Notes: generated by a model not told the origin, from the sequence alone. A stretch of 64,000 nt of DNA from Antarcticimicrobium sediminis (GCF_004348975.1 NZ_SMFP01000004.1:62001-126000), one strand, 5' to 3'; positions 26,446 through 36,010 are shown, counted from the first letter of the stretch. Made by a program: numbers and translations.

Positions 26446-26468
26446 AATCATTCCATTAAGGAATGATT
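26446..26468. promoter_or_regulatory. Palindrome downstream of lysR and upstream of the ABC operon
   Basis: Nine-base arms AATCATTCC and GGAATGATT flank a 5-base spacer ATTAA. The centre fits the LysR-type T-N11-A rule (TTCCATTAAGGAA), so it is a good operator candidate for the adjoining LysR regulator. It lies 106 bases upstream of the permease start. It could instead be the lysR terminator, although no T-run follows. Confidence 0.6.
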
Positions 26469-26483
26469 AGGGGCACGAACGGC

Positions 26484-27410
26484 CTAAACAATGTGCAGAT
26501 GTCCGCGGAGCGCTGAATTTTCTTCCATCAGGATGTGATCGCGCAAGGACTCGATGAAACGGCGCCCGTATGACGGCAGCGCGGCGCGGCTGTCGGTCAT
26601 GGCGCAAATGTCGAACCGGATCGGTTCGCCGCGCAGGGTGATCGGTCGGCTGACCAGAGAACGACCCGCAAGACTCGCCGAAGATGGCACCACGGCGATG
26701 CCATTTCCCCCTTCGGCCATCGCGAACAGGGTGTGTGGTGATGTGCTTTCCATCAGGATCCGCGGCACCATCCCGGACAGGCGACAGGCGGCATCAAAGA
26801 CCTCGCGCGAAGCGTGGCGTCCGTTCAACGTCAGGATCGGACCCTCAAGCAGATCGGCGATCTCGATCGGGCCACGGGTGTCGGGCAGGAAGTCGGGGGT
26901 GGCGACAGCAAGGAACCCCAATTCGCCAAGGCGCACCGCCTCGAAAGGGTCGAGGGCGGCGGTTGGCATGGCGCTGATCGTCAGGTTGACGGTGCCGGCC
27001 TGCAATTTCTCGGCAAGTTCCGGGCCGCCGCCGTCTTCAAGGCGCACATCGATGCCGGGGTTGGCAAGGCGCCATTCGCCCAGGAAACGCGGCAAATACC
27101 GCTCGATCAACTGCGAACAGGCGCCGATTTTCAGCAATCCGCTTTGACTGCGGGCCAGATCATCGGCGAAAGACCGCAGATCTCGATCCGCCACCAGCAC
27201 GCCGTTGACCTTGCTCAACAAGGCCTCGCCCGCCGCTGTCAGGCGTATATTGCGCCCCGATTTTTCGAATAACCTCAGACCAAGCGACTCTTCCAACCCG
27301 CGGATCTGACGCGACAACGCCGACTGTGTGATGTTCAGGCGCTGGGCTGCCAGCGTGATGTTGGCAAGCTCTGCTGCGGTGACAAAGCCAGAGTATATGC
27401 GAATGTCCAT
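26484..27410 (-). CDS. LysR-family transcriptional regulator
   Basis: A 308-residue LTTR: an N-terminal winged helix (about residues 1-60) with NITLAAQRLNITQSALSRQI and LGLRLFEKSGR, then a two-lobe effector domain. It is transcribed in the same direction as the ABC operon that starts downstream, rather than divergently, and the palindrome at 26,446-26,468 lies between them. Its likely targets are therefore that operon and itself. Effector is unknown; a metabolite of the imported compound is the obvious guess. Confidence 0.93.
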   Translation of the reverse strand: MDIRIYSGFVTAAELANITLAAQRLNITQSALSRQIRGLEESLGLRLFEKSGRNIRLTAAGEALLSKVNGVLVADRDLRSFADDLARSQSGLLKIGACSQLIERYLPRFLGEWRLANPGIDVRLEDGGGPELAEKLQAGTVNLTISAMPTAALDPFEAVRLGELGFLAVATPDFLPDTRGPIEIADLLEGPILTLNGRHASREVFDAACRLSGMVPRILMESTSPHTLFAMAEGGNGIAVVPSSASLAGRSLVSRPITLRGEPIRFDICAMTDSRAALPSYGRRFIESLRDHILMEENSALRGHLHIV

Positions 27411-27572
27411 GTCTTTGGTCCCCGGTGCGATTTGGAAAAGCTAAGGACGCCTTGGGCCAGATGTCAACGGAGGGGTGGCATGACCATCCCGCCCGTTCTG
27501 CCAGTCGTTGGCTGGAAGAGGCGGGCAAGAGACGGAGTGAGGTCGATCACCTTCAAGGATCGGGATGGGGTG

Positions 27573-27905
27573 TTAGTCGACGATGAAGGCGCGGCAGCCT
27601 GTTTCGCTGTGCACCGCATGGGCCGCATCGCCGAAATCGGAGACGCAGAACCCCATGCCCGGCGTCAGGCGGGTGTCGCGCCCGTCTTTGAGAACCACGG
27701 TCATCTCGCCAGACAGCACATAAAGGACGTGCCCGCGGTCGCACCAATGATCGGCGATATAGCCCGGCTGGTAATCCACCAGCCGCACCCGCAATCCGCC
27801 CTGCTCGAAGCTGCGCTCTTGCGCGACGCTCTGCTCTCCGGGGACTTCCAGTGGCGGGAGAGCGGTCCAGTCAAGCGCGGTGAATGTCATGGGGGGAAGT
27901 TTCAT
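27573..27905 (-). CDS. Small cupin-fold protein (DHCW-type)
   Basis: A 110-residue single-domain cupin. The motif GYIADHWCDRGHVLYVLSGE (about residues 49-68) gives the conserved His and Glu positions of cupin motif 1, and LTPGMGFCVSDFGDAAHAV provides motif 2. The frame is open further upstream, but ATG at 27,905 overlaps the marR stop by 4 bases, which fixes the start. Such proteins are usually metal-binding and of unknown function. Coupling to a MarR regulator next to the hydantoinase operon suggests a role in sensing or handling the same compound. Confidence 0.82.
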   Translation of the reverse strand: MKLPPMTFTALDWTALPPLEVPGEQSVAQERSFEQGGLRVRLVDYQPGYIADHWCDRGHVLYVLSGEMTVVLKDGRDTRLTPGMGFCVSDFGDAAHAVHSETGCRAFIVD

Positions 27906-28414
27906 GCTGTGTTGCGTTCCTTTCCGGTGGCCACGTCGCTGGGCATGGCATCGGATTCGAGGAGCTTTGGCCCATTGGCTATCTTCCGGGCAAGGGTGAA
28001 GAACGTCTCGCGCTCCGCGTCGGTGAGGGGGGAGAACAACTCGTCTTGTCGCTGCACCGAAATGGCCCGAATTTCGTCCAGCAGCTCTTCGCCGGCGGGC
28101 GTGGCAAAGAGACGTTTCTCGCGCCCATCGGTGGTCGAGGTCTGGTGCCGGATAAGCCCCCGTGTCGCAAGCAGCGAGATCGCGCGGCTGATCGTGTTCT
28201 GCGGACGCGGAAAAAGATGCGTGATCTCCTTCGCGCGTATGCCGGGAAACATGACGATCGAGAACAGCGTGGACCATGCTTGCACGGGAAACTGATACCG
28301 GCGCTCGATATAGCGGTTCGTAACCGCGTTGTTACCCAAGACGAAGTAACTCACGACCATGAGATGACGCAGGTCGGAGTCGAAAATCGTGTTCAGCTTG
28401 TTTTTTGTGCTCAT
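27902..28414 (-). CDS. MarR-family transcriptional regulator
   Basis: A 170-residue winged-helix protein. The recognition region includes FPRPQNTISRAISLLATRGL (about residues 68-87) followed by the wing with TTDGREKRLFATPAG, the MarR signature. It is divergent from the hydantoinase operon, with 111 bases between the two starts and a palindrome at 28,475-28,502 in the gap. Most MarR proteins repress such a divergent operon until a ligand binds, so control of hyuA onward is a fair inference. The N-terminal 40 residues are somewhat longer than usual. Confidence 0.9.
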   Translation of the reverse strand: MSTKNKLNTIFDSDLRHLMVVSYFVLGNNAVTNRYIERRYQFPVQAWSTLFSIVMFPGIRAKEITHLFPRPQNTISRAISLLATRGLIRHQTSTTDGREKRLFATPAGEELLDEIRAISVQRQDELFSPLTDAERETFFTLARKIANGPKLLESDAMPSDVATGKERNTA

Positions 28415-28474
28415 AGCTTCCTGAAAACCCCAGAGGCGGCGGGTTCGTCAAGTCCTGTCCAGAATCTTCTTGCT

Positions 28475-28502
28475 AGAAAGATCCATTTGGATCAATCTTT
28501 CT
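28475..28502. promoter_or_regulatory. Palindromic operator candidate between marR and hyuA
   Basis: An outer inverted repeat AGAAAGAT (28475-28482)/ATCTTTCT (28495-28502) encloses GATCC-ATTT-GGATC (28480-28493). It ends 23 bases before the hyuA start, where a bound MarR dimer could block transcription. Dyads of this size are typical MarR sites. The ribosome-binding site GGAGG of hyuA follows at about 28,515. Confidence 0.62.
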
Positions 28503-28525
28503 TCATCTCGACTTGGAGGCGATGA

Positions 28526-30595
28526 ATGATTGTTTTGGGCGTTGACGTTGGCGGGACCTTTACCGACCTGATCCTGGCCGATCTAGCGAAACAGAAACTG
28601 ACGATCCACAAGACCCCATCGACGCCGGCCAATCCGGCGATCGGTGTCGTTACCGGTCTGCGGGCGATCTGTGAAAAGGCCGGCATCAAGGTTTCAGATG
28701 TCGACAGCCTGTTTCACGGCACCACCGTGGGCACGAATGCGATGCTGGAACATGATGGCGCGGTGACCGGTATGATCACCAACGACGGGTTTCGCGACGT
28801 GCTTCATATTGGTCGGCACCAGCGGCCGCAGCACTATTCGATCATGCAGGATCTGCCGTGGCAGAACCGGCCGCTGATCCGGCGGCGGCATCGTCACACT
28901 GTGGCCGGTCGGCTGGACGCGGCGGGCGTCGAGTTGGTGGCGTTGGACGAGGATGCAGTTCGCGCCGCAGCGCGCGAGTTGACCGCGCAGGGCGTCGAGT
29001 CGGTGCTGGTCGGGTTTCTGTTCTCTTACGTGAATCCGGCGCATGAACGCCGCGCGGCCGAGATCGTGCAGCAGGAGATGCCGGAGGCCTTTGTCACGAC
29101 CTCGTCGGGTGTGGCGCCGCAATTCCGCGAGTTCGAGCGTTTTACAACGGCGGCGATGTCCGCATTCATCGGCCCAAAGGTCCGCCGCTATATCGAGGAG
29201 CTGCAAGCCGAACTTTCTGCCCAGGGCCTGAAGGGCGAACTGCATGTCATGACCTCCAGCGGTGGGGTTGCCACCCCCGAGATGATTGCCGAGAAACCGG
29301 CCTCGACGCTGTTGTCCGGCCTGGTGGCCGGGGTGCGGGGTGGAGCCTGGATCGGCACGCACGCGGGCACAGATCGGCTGATTACGCTCGATATCGGTGG
29401 GACGAGCGCCGATATCGGCATCGTCGTGGATGGCAGGCTGACCGAGGCCGATACCCGCAGCGCCTCGATCGCGGGATTCCCGGTGATGCTGCCGATGATC
29501 GACATTCACACCATCGGGGCGGGGGGCGGCTCGATCGCTTATCTGGACCGCGGCGGCGCCTTTCGCGTGGGACCGGAAAGCGCCGGTGCCGATCCGGGGC
29601 CGGCAGCCTATGGCAAGGGGGGCGAGATGCCCACCGTGACGGATGCAAATCTGGTTCTGGGTCGTCTTGCGCCGCAAAACTTTCTTGGCGGTGACATGAC
29701 GCTGGACGTCGAGGCGTCGCGCCGGGTGATCGGCAAGCTGGCCGCGCAACTGGGGCGCAGCCCGGAAGAGACCGCCGAGGGTGCGTTGACGGTGCTGAAC
29801 TCCAACATGGCCAACGCGATCCGGTCGCGCACGGTGCAAAAGGGGATCGATCCGCGCGACTTTACGCTGTCCGGCTTTGGTGGCGCTGGTCCGCTGCATG
29901 CGGCCGAGGTTGCGGGTATGCTGGGGGTGCAGCGTGTCCTGATCCCGCCGCATCCCGGCATCACATCGGCGATGGGCCTGCTTACCGCGGATCTGGAATA
30001 CCACGCGCTGCGGACCGCCTTTGCAGTCAAGGGCAGCATTGATCATGGCCGCCTGACCGGTCTGTTCGACGACATGCAGACAGAGCTGTCGGACATCTTT
30101 GACCGCGACGGCGTGCCGGTCGAAAAGCGCCGGATGCTGCGCGAGGGCGATCTGCGCTATGTCGGCCAAGGCTATGAGCTGAAGATCGACGTGCCCGACG
30201 GACCGCTGGACGAGGCGGCGTTGCAACAGGTCTGGCAGGCCTTCCACGAGCGCCATCGCGCGGAATACGGCCATGCCTTCGAGGCCGCGCCGATCGAGAT
30301 CGTGACGGTCAAGCTCCGCGGTTTGGGTGAGGTCGAAAAGCTGGGCACACCGCCCGAGGCAAAGGGCTCGGTCGCGGCCAGCCCGGTGGGGCAGGGGCAT
30401 TGCGTGTTCCGGGTCGATGATGTGCTGAAAAGCTTTGAAACCCCCTATTACGACCGCTCCGACCTGCCGGTCGGAGAACGGATGCAGGGGCCGGCCATCC
30501 TGTTGCAGACTGACAGCACGACCATGGTGCCGCCGAACTGGAGCTTTGAGGTGGACCGCTTTGCCAATGTCGTGATGACCCGAGACGAGGACTAA
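28526..30595 (+). CDS. hyuA: N-methylhydantoinase A / hydantoinase HyuA-type subunit
   Basis: A 689-residue member of the hydantoinase A/oxoprolinase family with an actin-like ATPase fold. Phosphate motifs are GVDVGGTFTDLILAD (residues 4-18) and LDIGGTSADIGIV (near 289-301). With HyuB it opens a cyclic amide such as a hydantoin or 5-oxoproline in an ATP-dependent manner. GGAGG stands 7 bases upstream of ATG 28,526. It is the first of six genes that run without gaps larger than about 50 bases, ending with an M20 amidase. Related acetone carboxylase subunits exist, but the HyuA-HyuB-M20 set favours a hydantoinase. Confidence 0.9.
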   Translation: MIVLGVDVGGTFTDLILADLAKQKLTIHKTPSTPANPAIGVVTGLRAICEKAGIKVSDVDSLFHGTTVGTNAMLEHDGAVTGMITNDGFRDVLHIGRHQRPQHYSIMQDLPWQNRPLIRRRHRHTVAGRLDAAGVELVALDEDAVRAAARELTAQGVESVLVGFLFSYVNPAHERRAAEIVQQEMPEAFVTTSSGVAPQFREFERFTTAAMSAFIGPKVRRYIEELQAELSAQGLKGELHVMTSSGGVATPEMIAEKPASTLLSGLVAGVRGGAWIGTHAGTDRLITLDIGGTSADIGIVVDGRLTEADTRSASIAGFPVMLPMIDIHTIGAGGGSIAYLDRGGAFRVGPESAGADPGPAAYGKGGEMPTVTDANLVLGRLAPQNFLGGDMTLDVEASRRVIGKLAAQLGRSPEETAEGALTVLNSNMANAIRSRTVQKGIDPRDFTLSGFGGAGPLHAAEVAGMLGVQRVLIPPHPGITSAMGLLTADLEYHALRTAFAVKGSIDHGRLTGLFDDMQTELSDIFDRDGVPVEKRRMLREGDLRYVGQGYELKIDVPDGPLDEAALQQVWQAFHERHRAEYGHAFEAAPIEIVTVKLRGLGEVEKLGTPPEAKGSVAASPVGQGHCVFRVDDVLKSFETPYYDRSDLPVGERMQGPAILLQTDSTTMVPPNWSFEVDRFANVVMTRDED

Positions 30596-30600
30596 GGAGA

Positions 30601-32367
30601 ATGCAGATGCAAACCCGCGTTGATCCGTTTCTCGCGGCCGTGATTCACGGCGCGTTAGAGAACATCGCTATCGAGATGGGCCACAAGCTGATGCGGATGA
30701 GCTATTCCAGCATCATTCGTGAAAGCGAGGATTTCGGCACCGCGCTTACGGATGCCACCGGGCGGCAGCTGTGCGAATGCGCCATGTCCACACCGCTGCA
30801 GTCCGGGCCGATCCCCGGCTATATCGAGGGTATTCTGCGCGAGCTCGAGGCCCGTGGCGATGCCGTGCATCCCGGCGATGTCTTCATGCACAACGATGCC
30901 TATGGCGGCGCTTCGCACGGGCCGGATGTCGGTTTCGCCGTGCCGATCTTTCATCACGACAAGCTGGCCGGGTTCTCGGTCACCACGGCGCACCATCTGG
31001 ATATCGGGGCCTCGTCTCCTGGCAGCTGCGGCATTGTCGATGCGGTCGATTCCTATGCCGAGGGGCTGCAATTCAAGGCTGTGCGCGTCTATGACGCCGG
31101 AAAGAAGGTCGAGCCGGTCTGGCAGATCCTGCGCTCGAATATCCGCATCGCGGATCTGGTCGTCGGGGACATGGAGGCGCAGGTCGCCGCCGCGCGGATT
31201 GGCGCGGACCGGTATTCGGCACTGCTTGATCAATACGGGCTTGAAACGGTGACCGGTGCCTATGAGGATCTGCTGGATTACTCTGAAAAACTGATGCGCG
31301 ACGCCATCGCGGCGATCCCCGACGGCAGCTATAACGCGCGCACCTACATCGACGGCTATCTCGACAGCGACGATCCCGCGTTGAAGGATCTGCCGATCGA
31401 GGTGACGTTGACGGTGACGGGCAGCGATGTGCTGGTTGATCTGACCGGCACCGCGCCGCAGACGCCGAACAAGCCGATCAACATGCCGCTGGTGGGGACG
31501 GTGGATTGCGCCGTCTGGCTGACGTTGCGCTCGATCCTGCTGGACAGTGACACCTATGGTGCGATCCCGCAGAACAGCGGGCTGACCCGCCCGATCACCA
31601 TCCACGCCCCCGAGGGGTGTCTGGCGAACCCGATCTTCCCGGCGCCGGTGATCGCCCGGTTCTGCCCCGGCAACGCGCTGGCTGACACGGTGATGAAGGC
31701 CATCGCGCCGGCGGTGCCGAGACAGGTCAGCGCCGGGATCGGAAATTTGCGGGTCATGGCCTTTTCGGGCCAGACCAAAGCGGGCCCTTGGGTGCATATG
31801 GAGATCATGGAGGGGGCCTATGGCGGCCGCTATGGCAAGGACGGCATGGATGCCGTCGATACGCTTTATGCCAACACCCGCAACAATCCGGTTGAGGATA
31901 TCGAAAGTCATCTGCCGCTGCGCGTGCTGAACTATGAACTGCGCGAGAACGTGGCCGGGGCCGGGCAATGGCGTGGTGGCATCGGTTCGATCCGCTCATT
32001 TGAACTTCTGGAAGACGGGGCGGTTTCGGTCGAAGGCGATGGCCAGAAGTTCCGTCCGTGGGGCTTTGCTGGCGGTCGCGACGGGTCGCCCGCCAATGTC
32101 GATCTGGTGCATGCAAATGGCCAGAGCGAGGCGTTGCCGTCGAAGATCCCCTATCGCCAGATCGCCAAGGGAGATCGGCTGGTTGCCTATGGCCCTTGTG
32201 GTGGCGGCTATGGCGATCCGTTCACCCGCGCGCCCGAGGATGTGCTCGACGACGTGCTGGATGGGCTGCTGCATGTCGATACAGCGCGCGAGGACTACGG
32301 TGTGGCGATCTTGGACGGCTGCCGTCTGGATCTGGAGGCCACCGAAAAGCTGCGTGCAAGCCGGTAG
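30601..32367 (+). CDS. hyuB: N-methylhydantoinase B / hydantoinase HyuB-type subunit
   Basis: A 588-residue HyuB-type subunit. The N-terminus contains MGHKLMRMSYSSIIRESEDF, followed by FMHNDAYGGASHGPDVG and HHLDIGASSPGSCG, family motifs with probable metal ligands. The C-terminal half includes NPVEDIESHLPLRVLNYELR. It forms a heteromeric enzyme with HyuA and starts 5 bases after the hyuA stop; ATG 30,601 or 30,607 are both possible. The reading frame is intact. The gap of 52 bases to the next gene has a good ribosome-binding site (CAGGGAG). Confidence 0.9.
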   Translation: MQMQTRVDPFLAAVIHGALENIAIEMGHKLMRMSYSSIIRESEDFGTALTDATGRQLCECAMSTPLQSGPIPGYIEGILRELEARGDAVHPGDVFMHNDAYGGASHGPDVGFAVPIFHHDKLAGFSVTTAHHLDIGASSPGSCGIVDAVDSYAEGLQFKAVRVYDAGKKVEPVWQILRSNIRIADLVVGDMEAQVAAARIGADRYSALLDQYGLETVTGAYEDLLDYSEKLMRDAIAAIPDGSYNARTYIDGYLDSDDPALKDLPIEVTLTVTGSDVLVDLTGTAPQTPNKPINMPLVGTVDCAVWLTLRSILLDSDTYGAIPQNSGLTRPITIHAPEGCLANPIFPAPVIARFCPGNALADTVMKAIAPAVPRQVSAGIGNLRVMAFSGQTKAGPWVHMEIMEGAYGGRYGKDGMDAVDTLYANTRNNPVEDIESHLPLRVLNYELRENVAGAGQWRGGIGSIRSFELLEDGAVSVEGDGQKFRPWGFAGGRDGSPANVDLVHANGQSEALPSKIPYRQIAKGDRLVAYGPCGGGYGDPFTRAPEDVLDDVLDGLLHVDTAREDYGVAILDGCRLDLEATEKLRASR

Positions 32368-32419
32368 TCCCGGCTTGCATGACACCCAATTAAAATCAAA
32401 CCAACAGGGAGACTGCACA

Positions 32420-33526
32420 ATGACAAAGATGTTCAAGGGAATGGGGCTGGTGTCAGCCTTGATGATGGCCTCGGCTCTTCCGGCTCTGGCCCAGGACGAC
32501 CCGGCTGCCGCAGCGATGGTCAATATCGAGGCCTATTCCGGGATCCCCGAATTCACACCACCGGGAGATCCGTTCGACGCGCGCGCCTGCATGGAGGGCA
32601 AGTCCATCCTGACGGTTCCGGCGTCCAGCGCGATCCCCTTCATCAAGACGATTGCCGATGGCAAGGATGCATTGGCCAAGGAGTTGGGGTTCAAACACGC
32701 GCAGTGGGAAAACCAGGGCAACCCGACCCAGTGGATCCAGGGCATGAATTACGCCGCGAACAACGGCTTTGACGTGGTGTCGCTGCTGGCCGGGGCTGAC
32801 CCGCGCTTTTTCGAGCCGCAGGTGAAGATGGCGCAGGCCGCCGGGGTCAAGGTCGTCACGTCGCACCTCACCGGGCTGGAGATTCCGGGACCGGCGGGGG
32901 TCGATGCCAATACCGCCATCGACTATAAACAGGCGGGCAAGTTGATGGCCGACTGGACCATCACGCAGACCGACGCCAAGGTGAATGCGCTGATCCTTGT
33001 CTCGAACGAGGCACTTTCGACCGACAGTCTGGTGGAGGGTCTGACGGAAGCTTTCGCCAAATGCCCGGATTGTACCTATGAGATCGTCAACGTGCCGATC
33101 GTGGACTGGGCGACGCGCATCCAGCCTACGGTGCAAGGAAAGCTGCAGGCGAATCCGGACATCAACTATGTGATCCCGATCTATGACAGCATGTCCTCTT
33201 TCGTGACCCCGGCCATCGCCATCTCGGGCAAGCGCGACACGGTCAAGGTCGCAACGTTCAACGGCACGCCCTTCGTGCTTGACCTGGTCCGCGACGGCAC
33301 GGTCGAGATGGATATCGGCGAAAATCTGGACTGGATCGCCCATGCGATGCTGGATGCCGAGATGCGGCTGATCTGCGGGCTGGAGCCGGTGACAGACAGC
33401 AAGGTGCCGCTGCGAGTCTTCTCCGCCGAGAATATCTCCGAGGTGGGCGACCCGGCGGATGCGTCCAAGGGCTATGGCGACGCCTATGTCGAGGGCTATC
33501 GCAAACTGTGGAACGTGACGAAGTGA
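32420..33526 (+). CDS. ABC substrate-binding protein linked to hydantoinase
   Basis: A 368-residue periplasmic binding protein starting at ATG 32,420 after AGGGAGACTG. A signal peptide (residues 1-25, cleavage after ALA) precedes a two-lobe sugar-type binding fold with AYSGIPEFTPPGDPFD unusually near the N-terminus. It belongs to the CUT2-like set although its operon neighbours are hydantoin-hydrolysing enzymes, so the ligand is more likely a nitrogen heterocycle or ureide than a sugar. The stop overlaps the ATPase start by 4 bases. Two close cysteines (KCPDC) may form a disulfide. Confidence 0.9.
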   Translation: MTKMFKGMGLVSALMMASALPALAQDDPAAAAMVNIEAYSGIPEFTPPGDPFDARACMEGKSILTVPASSAIPFIKTIADGKDALAKELGFKHAQWENQGNPTQWIQGMNYAANNGFDVVSLLAGADPRFFEPQVKMAQAAGVKVVTSHLTGLEIPGPAGVDANTAIDYKQAGKLMADWTITQTDAKVNALILVSNEALSTDSLVEGLTEAFAKCPDCTYEIVNVPIVDWATRIQPTVQGKLQANPDINYVIPIYDSMSSFVTPAIAISGKRDTVKVATFNGTPFVLDLVRDGTVEMDIGENLDWIAHAMLDAEMRLICGLEPVTDSKVPLRVFSAENISEVGDPADASKGYGDAYVEGYRKLWNVTK

Positions 33527-35055
33527 GCCAGACGGTCATTCCACGTCTGGCCATTAAGGGTCTGACCAAGACCTTTGGGGGGGTCCGCGCGCTTGATAGC
33601 GCGGACCTCACTCTTCTCCCGGGCGAGGTACACGGGTTGCTCGGGACCAACGGGTCGGGGAAGTCGACACTGATCAAGGTTCTGTCGGGCTTCCATGCGC
33701 CGGACGAGGGGACGCTTGAAATCGACGGGCGCCCGGTTGCCCTGCCGATGCCGCTCGGGCGGAGCGAAGCCCACGGGCTTGCCTTTGTGCATCAAAACCT
33801 CGGCCTGTTGCCCGAGGCCACGGCTCTTGAAAACCTGATCGCAGGGGATCACGAACGTCTCAATTCCTGGCGGATCAACTGGCGGGCCGAAGCCGAACGC
33901 GCCCGCAAACTTTTCGCCGAACATCACCTCAAGCTTTCCCCACAGCAGGTCGTCGCCGATCTGTCGCCCGTGCAGCGGGCGCAACTGGCCATCGTGCGGG
34001 CGGCGGACCGGGTGCAAGAACATCGAAGCCACGGTGTTCCCGGCATCCTGGTGCTTGACGAACCGACGCCGTTCCTGCCGCAGGAGGACGTGCGCGAGTT
34101 GTTCGCAATGATCCGACGGCTGACCGCGCGCGGTGTCTCGATCATTTTCGTGAGCCACGATATCGACGAGGTGCTTGAGGTCACCGACCGCTCGACCGTG
34201 CTGCGCGACGGCAAGGTGATTGGCACCTATGAGACTGCCGCCACCAACCGGGCTGATCTGGTCGAGGCCATCGTTGGCCGCGCTGTCGCAGCGGATCGCC
34301 GCGTTTTGGCGCTGTCGCCGGCTGCGCCGATCGCCGAGGTGCGCGGGCTGAGCGGAGAGATCTTGAAAGATGTCGCCCTGTCGGTGCAGCCGGGCGAGAT
34401 CCTGGGGCTGACGGGGCTGATCGGCGCCGGGCATGACGAGGTGCCGATGCTGATCGCAGGGGCCCGCGCGGCCAGTGCCGGGCAGTTGTCACTCAACGGC
34501 CGCACCTATGACCTGAACCAGATGGCACCCGCGGACAGTATCGCGGCGGGCATCGCGCTGATCCCGGCTGACCGCCAGACCGCCGGGATTGCGCCGGATC
34601 TGAGCCTGACCGAAAACGCGGTCCTGCCGCTGTTGCGTGGCAGCCTCGCGATCAACCATCGTCGCAATCGCAGGATTACTGCGGATGTGATGCGCAAGTT
34701 CAGCGTCAAGGCATCCTCGCCGGATCAGCCGGCTGCGGAGTTGTCGGGCGGCAATCAGCAGAAACTGGTGCTTGGAAAATGGCTTCAGCTTGAGCCGCGA
34801 CTGGTGCTGCTGGATGAGCCGACGCAGGGCATCGATGTGGGCGCACGCCAAGAGATCTATGACCACCTGCTGGCCCTCTGCGCCGCTGGCGGTGCGGTGA
34901 TCTGCGCCACGTCGGAATTCGAACAACTGGAAATTATCGCGCACCGGGTTCTTGTCTTTGACAGGGGCCGGATCAAGGCGGAACTCAAAGGGGCTGACGT
35001 GACCAAAGCAGCAATTGCCAAGGCCTGTTATGAAGTGGCGGAAGAACATGCATAA
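33523..35055 (+). CDS. ABC transporter ATP-binding protein linked to hydantoinase
   Basis: About 510 residues with two ATPase domains. GTG at 33,523 overlaps the binding-protein stop (GTGA). Domain 1 has Walker A GTNGSGKST and Walker B ILVLDEPTPF, but the signature is LSPVQRAQLAI rather than LSGGQ; domain 2 has LSGGNQQK and VLLDEPTQG with an altered Walker A (GLIGAGHDE). In domain 1, LDEPTPFLPQED replaces the usual LDEPTAALT. It powers the adjoining permease and is a paralogue of the ATPase at 19,529-21,025. Confidence 0.9.
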   Translation: MSQTVIPRLAIKGLTKTFGGVRALDSADLTLLPGEVHGLLGTNGSGKSTLIKVLSGFHAPDEGTLEIDGRPVALPMPLGRSEAHGLAFVHQNLGLLPEATALENLIAGDHERLNSWRINWRAEAERARKLFAEHHLKLSPQQVVADLSPVQRAQLAIVRAADRVQEHRSHGVPGILVLDEPTPFLPQEDVRELFAMIRRLTARGVSIIFVSHDIDEVLEVTDRSTVLRDGKVIGTYETAATNRADLVEAIVGRAVAADRRVLALSPAAPIAEVRGLSGEILKDVALSVQPGEILGLTGLIGAGHDEVPMLIAGARAASAGQLSLNGRTYDLNQMAPADSIAAGIALIPADRQTAGIAPDLSLTENAVLPLLRGSLAINHRRNRRITADVMRKFSVKASSPDQPAAELSGGNQQKLVLGKWLQLEPRLVLLDEPTQGIDVGARQEIYDHLLALCAAGGAVICATSEFEQLEIIAHRVLVFDRGRIKAELKGADVTKAAIAKACYEVAEEHA

Positions 35056-36010
35056 AAGCGATCTCAGCTATCAACTGGAACGGTTCGGTCTGGTCATCGT
35101 GTGGCTGGCCTTTATTGCGCTGTTTGGCGCTCTGCGGCCCGATACCTTTCTGACCTGGTCGAATTTCTCGACCATTTTCGGCTCTGAAGCGGTTCTCGTG
35201 ATCGTGACGCTTGGGCTGATGATCCCGCTGACAGCCGGCGATTTCGACCTCTCCATCGCGCAGATCGTGACGTTGGTGTCGATGACGGTCGCCATTCTGG
35301 ATGCGCGGATGGATTTGCCGCTGGCCTTGGTGTTGCCGCTGGGGTTGGCATTGGGGGCCTTGATCGGTCTAATCAACGGGGCGATCACGCTTTATTTCCG
35401 GGTTCACTCGCTGATCGTGACGCTTGGTGTCGGCACGTTCCTGCATGGCATCACCCTGTGGATTGGCAATTCGCAAACCATTTCCGGTGTCTCTCCGATC
35501 CTGATGGAATGGGTGATCATCCAGCGTGTGTTGGGGGTGCCGATCGCCTTCTACTATGCCATCGGGCTGGCGATCCTGATCTGGTATATGCTCAGCTATA
35601 CTGCCTTTGGTCAGCAACTGCTGTTCACCGGCCGGGGCCGCGAGGTCGGGAGGTTGACCGGGGTCGCTGTGGACCGGGTCCGGCTCGTGGCGTTTGTGCT
35701 GTCGGGGGTTCTGGGGGCATTCGCGGGCATTCTGTACACCGGCACGACCGGATCGGCGAACCCTAGCTCGGGTACGTTCCTGTTGCTGCCGGCCTTTGCC
35801 GCCGCATTTCTGGGCTCGACCTGCATCCGTCCTGGGCGGTTCAACCCCTGGGGGTCGGTCATCGCGGTCTATTTCCTGGTGACGGGGATCAACGGGCTGT
35901 CGGTTCTGGGGTTCCGCACCTTCGTGCAGGATCTGTTCTATGGTGGGGCGCTGGTGTTGGCGGTGATGATTTCGCAACTGGTCTCGGGTCGCAAGGATCG
36001 CGGGCTTTGA
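35048..36010 (+). CDS. ABC transporter permease linked to hydantoinase
   Basis: A 320-residue membrane protein with about nine helices, starting at ATG 35,048 inside the end of the ATPase gene (8-base overlap, GGCGGAAG upstream). Motif MIPLTAGDFDLSIAQIVTLV is the CUT2 permease signature, and GSTCIRPGRFNPWGSV is the conserved late loop. Only one permease gene accompanies this binding protein and ATPase, so it probably works as a homodimer, unlike the first transporter, which has two. The stop overlaps the next gene's TTG start. Confidence 0.9.
   Translation: MHKSDLSYQLERFGLVIVWLAFIALFGALRPDTFLTWSNFSTIFGSEAVLVIVTLGLMIPLTAGDFDLSIAQIVTLVSMTVAILDARMDLPLALVLPLGLALGALIGLINGAITLYFRVHSLIVTLGVGTFLHGITLWIGNSQTISGVSPILMEWVIIQRVLGVPIAFYYAIGLAILIWYMLSYTAFGQQLLFTGRGREVGRLTGVAVDRVRLVAFVLSGVLGAFAGILYTGTTGSANPSSGTFLLLPAFAAAFLGSTCIRPGRFNPWGSVIAVYFLVTGINGLSVLGFRTFVQDLFYGGALVLAVMISQLVSGRKDRGL

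Noticed and set aside
27432-28295. A 287-codon plus-strand frame over the cupin and marR genes
   Set aside because: It is antisense to two well-supported genes and has no domain.
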